This document shows, piece by piece, positions 33,478-44,290 of a stretch of DNA of 64,000 nt. The stretch's first letter is position 1. Each line of letters starts with the position of its first letter. Made by a program: the position numbers and the translations under genes. This stretch comes from Lactifluus volemus (taxonomy: Eukaryota > Basidiomycota > Agaricomycetes > Russulales > Russulaceae): contig WTXI01000027.1 in assembly GCA_022376515.1 (NCBI GenBank), positions 124,001 to 188,000 of the forward strand. The letters are read 5' to 3'. The notes below the pieces were generated by a model. It ran no database searches. It saw nothing but the letters and a program-made list of their open reading frames with translations, and was not told the origin of the DNA.

Positions 33478-34351
33478 TGTTACGGTTATGCGGGCCGCCC
33501 GGCCCATTTCTGACTGTTTTCCATCCATTTTTCGACTTGTGTTATGACCTAGGACCCCTTTCCTTGGCCAGCCCCCTCTGTTTGACTTCTAGGGGCTGTG
33601 CATCACCGTTTGGGACGTGTATTTGACTCAGGGATCATGACTCAAGTCTTGAGTCAGCGTTCTTGACTCAGATCTTGAGTCAGACGCACTGAGTCAGTTC
33701 TTGAGTCATCAGAACTGACTCAGGTCCTTAGTCAATGGCCTTGACTTCGCTACTTTACTATGACCTTTGTAGGATAGTTGGCTGGCCCTCTGTACGCATA
33801 AATAGGGCCCTATGGACGAGCTAAAGCCCCAGCTTCAGCTTCGTCGAGAATCACAGCAGTTGTTTGCCTGACACTGAATCTCCCTCTCTTCTTGTGAATC
33901 CCCTCTTCGTACCTTGATCCAGGTACTTCGCGCCACGATCAGACATCTGTGAACTTGTTCCATTTCCGTGAAACAAGTCCCCAGACGCCTGAACCCTAAT
34001 ACGAACACGTTGTGAGAAGTAGTCCCCACTTCTCACCCTGCGTCCGTCCTAGAACCTTAGTTCAACCTCCCACGAGTGTCCTTGGAGGGCGAGCACCCCT
34101 TGCGCTCCAATTACACTCGCGCCCGCATTGCGGTTGAACTTACAGATCGTCCTTCGTCCATCTGCCACCGTCTATCCTCTTTGGGAACGGTAACTCCGAC
34201 CATCGCGTGCGCCGGCCCGTACTACCCGCCTCACGCGATACAGAACCGAGAGTTCGCACAGTCAAGTCTATCCTTCACAGGAACTTGCCTGCACGTTCTT
34301 CAATTGATTACTGAAGCTCACTTCGAGCCATGGTCCCTGTGAACCGTGACA
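33478..34351 (+). mobile_element. Solo LTR of a second retrotransposon, nested in Copia
   Basis: This 874-bp insertion begins TGTTACGGTT and ends AACCGTGACA (imperfect 10-bp inverted ends). It is flanked by the 5-bp direct repeat CCAGT (33473-33477 and 34352-34356). Removing the insert and one repeat leaves the Copia frame continuous. It has a TATA-like CATAAATAGG near 33797 and eight bZIP-type motifs upstream of it, the layout of an LTR promoter. The parent family is unknown; size and termini suit a Gypsy-type element. Confidence 0.85.
33624..33722. promoter_or_regulatory. Cluster of eight TGA(C/G)TCA motifs
   Basis: Perfect 7-bp motifs lie at 33624, 33638, 33650, 33664, 33676, 33690, 33702 and 33716, spaced 12-14 bp apart. 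TGACTCA is the binding site of Gcn4/CpcA (AP-1-type bZIP) factors in fungi. The cluster is about 75 bp upstream of the TATA-like sequence in the solo LTR, so it looks like an amino-acid-starvation enhancer of the element. Confidence 0.7.
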
Positions 34352-36244
34352 CCAGTACAACGCTTCGAGCGAATAGTCCTCGAACCCGACAACACGGCCA
34401 CCGCAGAAATCGCAACGCCAACAGCAATGCCACAAGCCCCAAATAAATCTTCGAGTTCCTCAGACTCTGACAGTAGCTCTGAAAGTGAATCAGAAATCGA
34501 GGAACTACTCGATGAAGCACCCATTGCACCTATGCCTCCTCCCGATCTCCCGATCGCACTCTCCCGTCCAAAACGCAACGTTCGCGCACCCATTCGCGAT
34601 GACGATGATCGCTACTCCACAACGTCATATGGATCGCGTAAGCGAAACGCCGAACGTGCCGCCGTCGCGCAAGGCGATCTCGCAAATGACCCACGGACCT
34701 ATGCCGAAGCAATGGCACGTCCGGACGCAGTCGAATGGGAACTTGCTTGCAATGACGAAAAACAAATGTTTGAAAACATGGGGGTCTACGAGCTGGTGCC
34801 GCACCCGACCGATCGAAAAATCGTAGGGAGTAAATGGGTATTCCGAATAAAACGCGGCCCCGATGGAAAAATCCAAAAGCATAAAGCGCGCCTCGTCGCG
34901 CAAGGATTTAGCCAAATCGAGGGCGTCGACTTCGACGAAACGTTCGTGCCCGTCGCGAAATTCGCATCCCTGCGCACCGTTCTTGCACTTGCCGTGGAAT
35001 TCGACCTAGAGGTACATCAGCTCGACGTCAATCAGCTTACCTCAATGGGGACTTGAAGGAAGAGATCTTCATGGCCCCCCCACCTGGTTTTGACATTCCC
35101 GAAGGCATGGTCCTAAAACTAAAGAAGGCCGTGTACGGCACGAAGCAAGGGGGGCGCGCCTGGTACGAACATATCAGCGCAACGCTGAAATCGATGGGCT
35201 ATGCACACACCGACGCAGATCATGCCGTCTTCACCCGCTTGAGGGGCGACATCCTCTCCATCATTGCGCTATATGTCGATGATATAACTATGGCCTGCAA
35301 AAGCCTTAAAATCATAAACGAGGACAAGGAGATGCTGAAGAAAACTTACCAGATGACTGATCTAGGTGAGATCACCTGGATCCTCGGCATACACGTCACG
35401 CGCGATCGAAACGCCGGCTGGATCGCCCTATCGCAGGAAAAATATATAAACGAAGTCCTAGAACGATTCGGCAAAGCCGATTGCAGACCGATCAGCACAC
35501 CATCGACCCCGAACGAGCACCTCCTCAAGCTCGACTCACCCGAAACCGACGTTAAGTCGTACCAAAGCGCAATTGGCGCGCTGATGTACCCCATGCTGGG
35601 GACTCGCCCCGATCTTGCCTACACCGTCGCCGCACTCGGGCACCACGCAGCTAGCCCCGGTGACGAACACTTGCGAGCCCTTGACCGCACATTCCGATAC
35701 CTTCGAGCCACGAGCGATCGGCGTCTCGTTTTCCAGCGAGGGACCCAAGACGGTACCCGTCTCCATGGTTATGTCGACGCCGACTGGGCCAGCGACGTGA
35801 ACGATCGCAAGTCCACGTCGGGCTTCGTCTTCATGTTGGCTGGCAGAGCGATAAGCTGGAGCTCGAAAAAGCAACAGACAGTTGCGCTTTCGAGTACCGA
35901 GGCCGAATATATAGCCGGCGCCCACGCAGCAAAAGAGGCCGCTTGGCTAAAAAGTCTTGTCAGCGAGATCTGGAAAGATCAAGAAAAAGACTTACCTATT
36001 ATCCTTTACATTGACAACCAATCAGCCATGTCAATCGCCAAGAACCCCGAGTTCCACGATCGCACCAAACACATCGATGTCAGGCACCATTTTCTTCGGC
36101 AGCAAGTGGACCTAAAAGCCATAACTCTGAAGTATATGCCTACAAACAACCAGGTTGCTGATGTACTCACAAAGGGGCTACCACGCGAAAAGCATGACCG
36201 CTTCATGGCCAGCATGGGAGTACACCGTGCGGGCTGAGGGGGCG

Positions 36245-36491
36245 TGTTGGGAGCGCAGCCTCGCAAGGCATAAGTCGAGCCAACGCTTTCTGGTCACATG
36301 TCACATGACGCGTGACATCGATACCCAAGGACTTTCCGCATTCTCGTCTAGCTCATTTTCTGCATCCCCTTATGGCTTTATTACCCTAGAATTTCACCTC
36401 TGTTGAAATACCTTATATAGTGTAGACACCGTGTCCACCATGCCTTAGTCTTTTCATTCACAGACTGAGACTTAGGGTTCTAACTCCAATA
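36245..36491 (+). repeat. Right LTR of the Copia element
   Basis: 247 bp, from TGTTGGGAGCG to CTCCAATA, followed by the ATTAT duplication at 36492-36496. It differs from the left LTR by G-to-A and C-to-T changes only. Confidence 0.92.
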
Positions 36492-36554
36492 ATTATGAGG
36501 TGCTTTTACTCGTAAACTGGGCAGTTTTCAAGAGGTCGTTGAGAACGAGGCACT

Positions 36555-36762
36555 GATCATGTGACCTTGTTGATCAACACCTGAGAACATTTTTTAGGAT
36601 GTTTTCTTTCACACATCCCTTCATCCTTCGTCAAAATCAAAGGTTGACTTCCCACGTGGGAATATGTCGTTGTTTCAGGCTCCAAGAGAACGCCATACAA
36701 GATGTCGGACAGGAAAGCAAGGCGGCGGCAAAACGTCGTGCTGCGCTACTGTAATTCTAGGT
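36555..36762 (+). repeat. T segment copy T5, fused to the S6 promoter
   Basis: T piece from the sequence after the M gene to aattctag, then directly the S promoter. The junction is the same as in T1, T3 and T6, so these promoters share one ancestral deletion. Confidence 0.5.
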
Positions 36763-36800
36763 GTAAAGAAATGAAAAACAGCGTGTTTCTCACGCCTGCC

Positions 36801-36870
36801 TGTCGGAGTTTACAATCCGACAATACCGCCGATTGAAGATGACGTGCGACGTAACGTGACTGCCACGTTA
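36801..36870 (+). promoter_or_regulatory. Two inverted-repeat elements of the S promoter (S6 copy)
   Basis: TGTCGGA-N8-TCCGACA (36801-36822) is a perfect 7-bp stem. TAACGTG-N5-CACGTTA (36852-36870) follows. Both recur in the S7 promoter (41843-41864 and 41874-41892); the first also in S3 (23903-23924). They lie about 460-530 bp upstream of the ATG. A role as transcription-factor sites is inferred from symmetry and conservation. Confidence 0.4.
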
Positions 36871-37328
36871 GGGTCAAGGTACGACTAAACCGACTATCCC
36901 CTGACGCTATCTTGCCGCTTTACACCACAACCTCCCACCATGAGCTTTCGATTAAAACATCATTTAATTCGTACAGTTTCACATGAAATCCGTACTCCAA
37001 GCGCAAACGCGCGTCGCGCCGGCCAGTAAGTACTAAGTAGTCCATGCGTCGTTCGTGCCAGGAATCGGATCTTTCGCTACCACGTCCTGTCAGCGACCTG
37101 TCAATTGTGTATCCCCAAGTTGATCATGAGGCTCTCGCTCTCTCCACCACCAGGCACTATCGAGTCTCGAAATGTGTTCCGAATCATTTGCGCCAGTGTC
37201 TCAAACTTTAATCATTCTGCGTACCGTTTGAAATTGCCTGGAGCTATAAGTAGAGGACGACGGAAGAAGAGGAGGGGCAGCATTACTCACCATCGATTTG
37301 ATTTGCTCTTGAAACAAACACAACCACC

Positions 37329-37569
37329 ATGCGCTTCTCCGTCTTCACTCTCCTCATTGTGCTTCCTGCTGCAGCCTATGCAGCTGTATGTCCCCAACAG
37401 CTTTCGATTGAATCCGGATGCCGTGAATTCGGCGAACTCTGCGACAAAGAATTTCCGTGCTGTTTGGGTTTGGAGTGCGTGTGGGTTGGCTTTGTTAAAG
37501 TATGTGCTATCATGATTCCCTCAGTCTTATGATGAACACTGAAATTGAACACAGAAATGTGAATTTTGA
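37329..37569 (+). CDS. Knottin-like small secreted protein S6
   Basis: The proposed CDS is join(37329..37499,37555..37569), 61 residues, with a 55-nt intron (10 nt shorter than the usual 65, still GTATGT...CACAG). Seven Cys are in the array pattern; exon 2 has five codons with TGT second. It is most similar to S7. The AATAAA signal lies near 37725. The TATA box is 84 nt upstream. Confidence 0.82.
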
Positions 37570-37899
37570 CATCGAATTAGCAAGGCGTGTGCGGGAACGT
37601 TCAAGAACTGGCTGTGATGAATTTGAGGCGTGGTGCTCTTGTCGAGTGGAATGGCAGGCGTCCCTCTATTGTGACGCGCATGAGAGTGGGTTAGAGGGAG
37701 TTGGACCATCGCTCTTCTGTATGGAAATAAATTTTCTTGAATACAGTTTGAAGAAAAGCAAACTGCTACCTTTTGTAGTGCGGAGACGTATTCAATTTGT
37801 CGAGCATGAGGGTGGTTGCTTTCGTAACAAATCTCTAGTAAGGGGGCAAGAACCGCCGATGCCAGCCTCGTGTACTGGCGCACATTAGGTGTATATACT

Positions 37900-38730
37900 A
37901 CTTTCTATCCACCAAGTTATTTTTTCCAACACACCCAACAGGCTCTCCCTCCCAGAAACCATTTTAACTGGCAATGTCTAGATCGTCGACTCAGCGAAGT
38001 CAGACAATGATGTCGCAACCTCCCTTGCAATACACATTGAGGAAAATTGCATCAAAGGGTCCCACAAGACGCCTTTGAACTTCACGAAAAAAAAAAAGAC
38101 TGGCCAGCCAATCGTGCAACTGTCAGACAGAAAAACAGTGGAGGCATGGGTACAGTTTACATGACCACAACCAAGCTACTTGTACACGACACGTCGCATT
38201 TCTGCATCAGTGGAACAGAGAATTCTCGTGTCATATGTGCAACACCAGCCCAAAGGCAGCAGCAGGAAGGACAATACAGGGGTAACCACAAAAATGAATG
38301 AATGTCATCGAGTTCGACCGAGCGTACGGGGTGTGTGTGAAAGGAGAGCCAGAAAATGGAAAGGAAGCACGTGAAACGGTGAATGAAGTTCAATGAACAG
38401 CCACCACCACGTGAAAGGAGAAACGAACGCGGGGCCACACGCGGACAGGGTTTGCTGGTCTTCACATTATTCGTAATGTCCCTTATGCTGTTTTCATCGG
38501 GGTCTGCCAAAGCTGCGCCGGTTGAACAACTCGCCCCACTTATAATTGCTGGCACGCAGTCGTGCAAGGTTGTCCAGGTGCTGTCCCCTATGACGGTGGT
38601 TTCCCGCGCAGGTAGTCTGACCGCAATCTGTATGTGAGAGAGTCAACATCCGACCAATAATGCGTCACCGTGGTGCACATTCCGCGTCGAAGGGCTTCGT
38701 TGACAAAAACTCGAAGGTATAGCGAAGATC
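37900..38730 (+). repeat. X segment copy X4
   Basis: Downstream flank of S6. The candidate secreted frame 38383-38637 reads a hydrophobic core (LLVFTLFVMSLMLF), AKAA, then PVEQLAPLIIAGTQSCKVV. Its 3' part is in another frame than in X3 because of a one-base difference after the Val-Val-Gln codons. Confidence 0.4.
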
Positions 38731-39068
38731 GTCCAAGTTCCAATTGTCATTTACTAGTAGCTTCATTGATTTTCTGTGGGTTTCTCAAATGTAAAAACCC
38801 CTGTAAACTGAAATGCTGAGGTACTGATGCGCCTTGTTTGTGCGCGCCGCATCATGATGGACATTGTCCTTAAAGGTAGCTGCGCGGGCTCTGGCATGGA
38901 GAACGGCGCCCAAGATCACAAGTAAGTGGATACAAATAAAAACATCTATCGTATTATGTACATACAACATAAACCCCCTTTCGTAACACCATGACGACGC
39001 TGCCGTTGGTCATATGCATTAAATGACATCGTAAAATCAAAAGTATGAAGAAGCGTGCAGAGAAAAGG

Positions 39069-39530
39069 CTAATTAATGTGTGTGAATGTGTGTCCCTTCC
39101 AAATCGAGAGAGCAAGCGAAAAAGCCTTTTTCATTAAAGTTAAAAGAGAGGCGATCATAACGGAAAGCAATAACGTGAGAGACGGGATCGCGCGGTGCAA
39201 TGCGCCACTCGATTGTGCGCTTCCCGAGCCCGTGACGCTCGCGCTCACAGAACCGATCGTGGGAGTCGGCACGCCGCCTGCGTCAACCAAACTCTGCGCG
39301 TTTGACGCAAGTGCGGCAAAGCTGACGGAAGCCGGATTGGCACGGAACACGCTGTACACGTTCTTCAAGAACGTATCTCGTCAAGGATGACCCAAAATCG
39401 CCATTCAGTGTCATTGCGAGGGTCTGCCACCCGACGAAGGATGGGGACATGCAGACTACAGGAAGGCGGTTGATCACGAGACTTGGGCACAGCCAGCGGA
39501 TGACCGACGGTGAGTAGCAAGCTCAAGGCG
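39069..39530 (-). pseudogene. Aspartic protease remnant A2
   Basis: Only the last C-terminal part (KNVYSVFRANPASVSFAAL, the Ser/Gly-rich tail and the hydrophobic end) and, directly joined to it at about 39385, the propeptide region remain. The whole catalytic middle, including the inverted exon of A1 and A3, is deleted. Confidence 0.75.
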
Positions 39531-39773
39531 ATGGAAGGTTGGAGGCTTCAAGACGCATGGCTTCCAGGGAGAAGATTAACTGAGGTTTCGGGAAGCTAAG
39601 GGTAGAGGGGAGGGGTTGGGATCAAAACAGGAGGGCTGTTCGGAGAAAATAAGAAAAGACGGAAGAAGCAGGGCCGGTCTGCGCAGCAGATGAGAGATCA
39701 ATGACGAGGCGTATCGCCCGCGTCGTCGCCATGACAAAGGTCCGTTCCCACTTCACACTTCTCAACCTTCTTA
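39531..39773 (+). other. Left flank of TIR element G1
   Basis: This follows the protease remnant and matches 53995-54240. A short frame MTRRIARVVAMTK precedes a GT at about 39740 and might be a first coding exon whose intron received element G1. No continuation could be found. Confidence 0.25.
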
Positions 39774-41051
39774 TCGAGTTAGCCCGAGATGGGGGGAGGG
39801 GGTCTACCGGGGGCCAGTCGCTGCCTGTTGAGAAAGAATGCTTACCTAATTATTCTAGATCTTCCTAGCCCACCTGGGGCCCCTCCTCCACCTGGCGGGT
39901 CCCGTCCCCAACTGTCGATGAGCGATGATAGATTCGAGCGTGCAGCCCCGAGTATCGAGCCAAGTGTTGCTGAGACTGCGAGTGAAGGCGACTGGCTTGG
40001 CCGCAATTGAGGAGGACGAGGGTGATGGAGAAGACAATGGGTGCGAACACCAATTGCCTGTTAACCCAATCAGCAAAGATGGGAGTGGTTACATTAGTGA
40101 GTATGGCGGGACTGAACTTTCCCTTTCCGACTGTTGGGGTTTGTGTAGGCGTTGGCAGCAGCATACTGGGATAGCCCAAATGCGCCGAGCCCCGTGAGCA
40201 CAGGCATCTCAGCGGCGTCTGTGTGTGACCGTATCACTCACTGACTTCAGTTACGTTGTAAAGGCAGTCTCAAGGATAGTGTCGCTACCCAGGTTGATGA
40301 CAGCGAGGGTGTCCGTGATGTGGCGGATGAGACCCAGCCTCATGGATGGACAGGCACTGGATAATGTTCACGAGGCATCCCCTGCAACTTCTTTTGCCAC
40401 TACACAAGCAGCGGATGTTCCCGAGGCTCAGGACCCGGCGGCGTCGCTAGGCGAGTTAGGTGGTGGCAACAATGGTATTAGAGGATGTGGGCCAGGGGGT
40501 GGTGGCGGCATGAGCCTGCGGGAGGAAGCAAGCTAGGTGGCGCCATATGGTGGCGGCAGGAAGAGGCGGTGAGCGGCGGGCTGGGCGGCGGGCTGGGTGC
40601 AACAACAACAAAACATGTGGGCTAGGTGGCAGGGAGTGGACTAGGCGGCGGCAACAACAGGAGGAAGGGGTGGCGGGCTGTGCGGCGGCGAGCAGCAGCA
40701 GGAAGGGGCGGGCCAGGCGGCGGCGGCGGCGGCAGCAGCAGCAGCAGCAGCAGAAGCGAAAGGAGCCCCCGGCCATGGGAGAGGCAATGAACCAAATGTG
40801 GATGTACAACAGGGCTGAATGGCGGCTCGTCTCAAAGAGCAAATTCGAGAGTTCTTCTATTTCAGGAGGGATGGGCGGGAGGGGGGGCGCACATGAAAGC
40901 CTAGTTTGGAAGGCGCTGTGGTGGACAATGCGTATATCCATTTGGGGGAGGTAGGCGGGCTAGGAGAACAGTTAGGTAAGCATTCTTTACTGGGAAGTTG
41001 AAAGGCAGTGAAAAGGGCGACTTGGTCCCCCCCCATCTCGGGCTAACTCGA
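39774..41051. mobile_element. TIR element G1 (possibly PIF/Harbinger-type, non-autonomous)
   Basis: The ends TCGAGTTAGCCCGAGATGGG and its reverse complement flank 1278 bp and are themselves flanked by TTA on both sides (39771-39773 and 41052-41054), which fits a 3-bp TWA target duplication. Sub-terminal similarity extends inward through a block containing aagaatgcttaccta. The interior is G-rich, with a (CGG)n(CAG)n tract at about 40717-40754. Short open frames exist on both strands, but no transposase motif is visible. A second, right-truncated copy lies at 54241-55303. Confidence 0.6.
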
Positions 41052-41076
41052 TTAGAACTCTCGTGTATACAGGTGA

Positions 41077-41502
41077 CCGTGCTTCCCCTGGGCTGGGACC
41101 AAGAGCTTCCCGAAAGCGTTCTCAATATTCGTGAACGTGGTGGGTTCGACCTTATCGCGTAAGCTATGTTTCCCTTCTTATCGCATCCTAACGTTTCCTC
41201 TATTATTATTATCCTCTCTTCTCGCGTTGAGCGATCGTCGTCGTCAATGTGTGGCCGGACCCGGTGCGCACGAGCCAATAGCCCTTGGGAACGGGCCATT
41301 GGTCTTATTGGAGTACAAGGAGCACGATCCAGGAGAGCGGCAGCTCTGGGATACGATGGTACGCGAGACGGGCATTGTGCTTGAGTGCGTTGGGAAGCAG
41401 GCTGGTGCGGGAGGGCTTCCCGTCGAGATATGGCTCGGGAAGAAGGCACTTACCCACCTCTTTACTGGGCACACAAAATTGCAGACCGCGCCGAGACCAT
41501 AG
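41077..41502 (+). pseudogene. Methyltransferase fragment M5
   Basis: Contains the end of exon 4 (DQELPESVLNIRERGGFDLIA) and exon 5. The ADVTYNTSSFPAL beginning of exon 5 is deleted, and the intron ends abnormally near 41210. The rest of exon 5 (LLEYKEHDPGERQLW, AGAGGLPVEIWLG) is open to the normal stop. The left side is cut by element G1. Confidence 0.75.
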
Positions 41503-41639
41503 TCAGACAAACTGCCTCCACACATCTTCTCTCTATCATGGAACCCAATTATGAGGTGCTTTTACTCGTAAACTGGGCAGTTTTCAAGAGGTCGTTGAGA
41601 ACGAGGCACTGATCATGTGACCTTGTTGATCAACACCTT

Positions 41640-41803
41640 GGAAGGATGTTTTCTTTCACACATCCCTTCATCCTTCGTCAAAATCAAAGGTTGACTTCCC
41701 TCTTGGGAATATGTCGCTATTTCAGGCTCCAAGAGGACGACATACAAAATGTCGGACAGGAAAGCAAGGCGGCGGCAAAACGTCGTGCTACGCTAATTCT
41801 AGA
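41640..41803 (+). repeat. T segment copy T6, fused to the S7 promoter
   Basis: Short T piece ending at aattctag, joined to the S promoter at tgtaaagaaatg. Confidence 0.5.
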
Positions 41804-42265
41804 TGTAAAGAAATGAAAAACAGCGTGTTTCTCACGCCTGCCTGTCGGAGTTTACAATCCGACAATACCGCCGTAACGTGACTGCCACGTTAGGGTCAAG
41901 GTACGACTAAACCGACATCCCCTGACGCTATCTTGCCGCTTTACACCACAACCTCCCACCATGAGCTTTCGATTAAAACATCATTTAATTCGTACAGTTT
42001 CACATGAAATCCGTACTCCAAGCGCAAACGCGCGTCGCGCCGGCCAGTAAGTACTAAGTAGTCCATGCGTCGTTCGTGCCAGGAATCGGATCTTTCGCTA
42101 CCACGTCCTGTCAGCGACCTGTCAATTGTGTATCCCCAAGTTGATCATGAGGCTCTCGCTCTCTCCACCACCAGGCACTATCGAGTCTCGAAATGTGTTC
42201 CGAATCATTTGCGCCAGTGTCTCAAACTTTAATCATTCTGCGTACCGTTTGAAATTGCCTGGAGC

Positions 42266-42281
42266 TATAAGTATATAAGTA
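42266..42281 (+). promoter_or_regulatory. Duplicated TATA box of S7
   Basis: CTATAAGTATATAAG contains two TATA boxes 8 bp apart where all other S promoters have one. The downstream box is at the standard 84 nt from the ATG. Confidence 0.6.
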
Positions 42282-42357
42282 GAGGACGACGGAAGAAGAG
42301 GAGGGGCAGCATTACTCACCATCGATTTGATTTGCTCTTGAAACAAACACAACCACC

Positions 42358-42601
42358 ATGCGCTTCTCCGTCTTCACTCTCCTCATTATGCTTCCTGCTG
42401 CAGCCTATGCAGCTGTATGTCCCCAACAACTTTCGATTGAACCCGAAAAATGCGGTGAACTCGGCGAACTCTGCGACAAAGAATTTCCGTGCTGTTTGGG
42501 TTTGGAGTGCGTGTGGGTTGGCTTTGTTAAAGTATGTGCTATCATGATTCCCTCAGTCTTATGATGAACACTGAAATTGAACACAGAAATGTGAATTTTG
42601 A
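42358..42601 (+). CDS. Knottin-like small secreted protein S7
   Basis: The proposed CDS is join(42358..42531,42587..42601), 62 residues. Exon 1 is one codon longer than usual, with an extra residue in the loop between the first and second Cys (x10 instead of x9). The intron is 55 nt as in S6. Exon 2 has five codons with TGT second. The AATAAA site of the 3' flank is changed to a tatataaag sequence, as in S10. Confidence 0.82.
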
Positions 42602-42904
42602 CATCGAATTAGCAAGGCGTGTGCGGGAACGTTCAAGAACTGGCTGTGATGAATTTGAGGCGTGGTGCTCTTGTCGAGTGGAATTGCAGGCGTCCATGAC
42701 GAGCATGAGAGTGTGTTGGAGGGAGTTGGGTCATCGCTCTTGTGTATATAAAGTTTGTTGAATACAGTTTGAACAAAATCAAACTGCTACCTTTTGTAGT
42801 GTGGAGACGTTCAATTTGTCGAGCATGAGGGTGGTTGCTTTCGTAACAAATCTCTAGTAAGGGGGCAAGAACCGATGACAGCCTCGTGTACTGGCGCACA
42901 TTAG

Positions 42905-43800
42905 GTTTATATACTACTTTCTATCCACTAAGTTGTTTTTCTATCACACTCAACTCCCAGAAACGACTACCAATTTAATGACCAGATGGTCGACTCACAG
43001 CGAAGTCAGACAATTATGTCGCAACCTCCCTTGCAATACACATTAAGGGAAATTGCATCAACGGGGCCCCACAAAAGGCCTTCAGACTACGCATGAAAAC
43101 CGAATTCCGTGGGACATCACGAAAAAAAAGAAGACTGGCCCGCCAATCGTGCAACTGTCAGAAAAAAAAAACCGGAGGTATGGGTACAGTTACATGACCA
43201 CAACCAAGCTACTTCTACACGACACGTTGCAGTTCTGCATCAGTGGAGCAGAGAACTTTGGTGTCACATGTGCAACACCAGCCAAAGGTAGCAGCAGGAA
43301 GGACGATACAGGGAAGGAATGTCATCGAGTCGACCGAGCGTAGGGGAAAATGGAAAGGAAGCACGTGAAACAGCCACCACCACGTGAAAGGAGAAACGAA
43401 CGCGGACGGCCACACCAACAACCACAGGGACAGGGTTTGTTGGTCTTCACATTATTCATAATCTTCAAACTTGTCGGAGTATAGTCAGGAACCAGCGTCA
43501 TCGCCATGTTGATGCAGGATACTACATAGTACTATCCCTGGTTTTAACAAGGGCGCTGGTGCACAACAGACGCTTACATAACGACCCGAAAGCAAGACGG
43601 CACCGCATGGGTGTCAAGAGTAAGTTGTCGCCTTGGTGCACATTCCGCGTCGAGGGGCTTCAAGCGGTCGATAAAAACTCGAAGAGTAGCGAAGATTGTC
43701 CAAGTTCCAATCTTCATTTATACCGGATGTACTACTCTCGCCACACGATCAGACAGACCGTTGAAAGTATGGTGTTAGTAGTAGTATCGGACAGAAGTGG
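42905..43800 (+). repeat. X segment variant copy X5
   Basis: Related to X over its first 450 bp but diverged after about 43440 and continuing into sequence shared only with 57950-58840. The candidate secreted frame is lost. No gene is supported. Confidence 0.45.
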
Positions 43801-44290
43801 ATAAAACACTTGGGTAACCCGTAGACTCGGAGACCGAAAACGCAGTGCTATCAGTTCCATAGGTTGGCAGTCACAGTGGACAAGGACAGTGTGTATGAAC
43901 GGTGCGGAAGGGGATGAGGGCGCGCGGCAAGCATTGACTAGGATCCGTGACTTTTCTCACACGCACCCCACGTAGAATGCAAAAAAAAAGGGACAGGGTG
44001 GTAAAAATTTCGGCCAATGCATCTCAATTGCCGAATTCGCCAGTGGCGGGATGGGAGCGGCTCGGTTTCATCCAGTGAAATGAGGAGGGAGGGAACAGCC
44101 ACTACCAGCAAATAATGGGAAGATTGTTTGTTGACATCTGATTCCAGGGATCGCTGGAGCCATTGCGACGCAAGGGTAGCGGACAACAAGCAAGGTAACA
44201 ATCTCAGGACAAGAGACAAAGTTTAGAGATGACATTTGTAAGGTCACTGGCAGACTTGAGCGAACATTTCTGCCTGGCCGCAATTCTCAC
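43801..44290 (-). repeat. W segment, first copy
   Basis: Shared with 58840-59460. The second copy has a 177-codon open frame on the minus strand (58924-59457); here indels break that frame, so coding is doubtful. Confidence 0.4.

Larger units (their letters stand above)
31145..36237 (+). pseudogene. Copia gag-pol polyprotein, interrupted
   Basis: Order of domains: gag; zinc knuckle CNHCKIKGHDTSEC (about residues 250-263); protease MDSGASRTMC (about 329); integrase zinc motif and core (WHRRLGHLN, VHSDLCG, SDGGGEY, TPEHNGVAERMN); reverse transcriptase (KWVFRIKRGPDGK, KARLVAQGFSQ, ALYVDD); RNase H (DADWASD, SSTEAEY, KHIDVRHHF). Lesions: TGA at 33137-33139 where Arg is expected; the solo LTR at 33478-34351; and one base lost near 35031, which breaks the DVKSAYLNG-type motif. 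The frame is otherwise open, ending at 36237. Confidence 0.93.
30810..36491 (+). mobile_element. Ty1/copia LTR retrotransposon with nested solo LTR
   Basis: The element is 5682 bp with two 247-bp LTRs and a 5-bp target duplication. The internal region encodes gag, protease, integrase, reverse transcriptase and RNase H in copia order. The LTRs differ at two positions only (near 30835/36270 and 30864/36299, both transitions), so the insertion is young compared with the duplications around it. It is not autonomous: the polyprotein has a nonsense codon, an 874-bp insertion and a frameshift. A purine-rich GGGCTGAGGGGG precedes the right LTR and may be the polypurine tract. Confidence 0.95.

Noticed and set aside
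40456..40941. Cys- and Arg-rich long frames within element G1
   Set aside because: They arise from triplet repeats in GC-rich DNA, exist in several frames at once and differ between G1 and G2.
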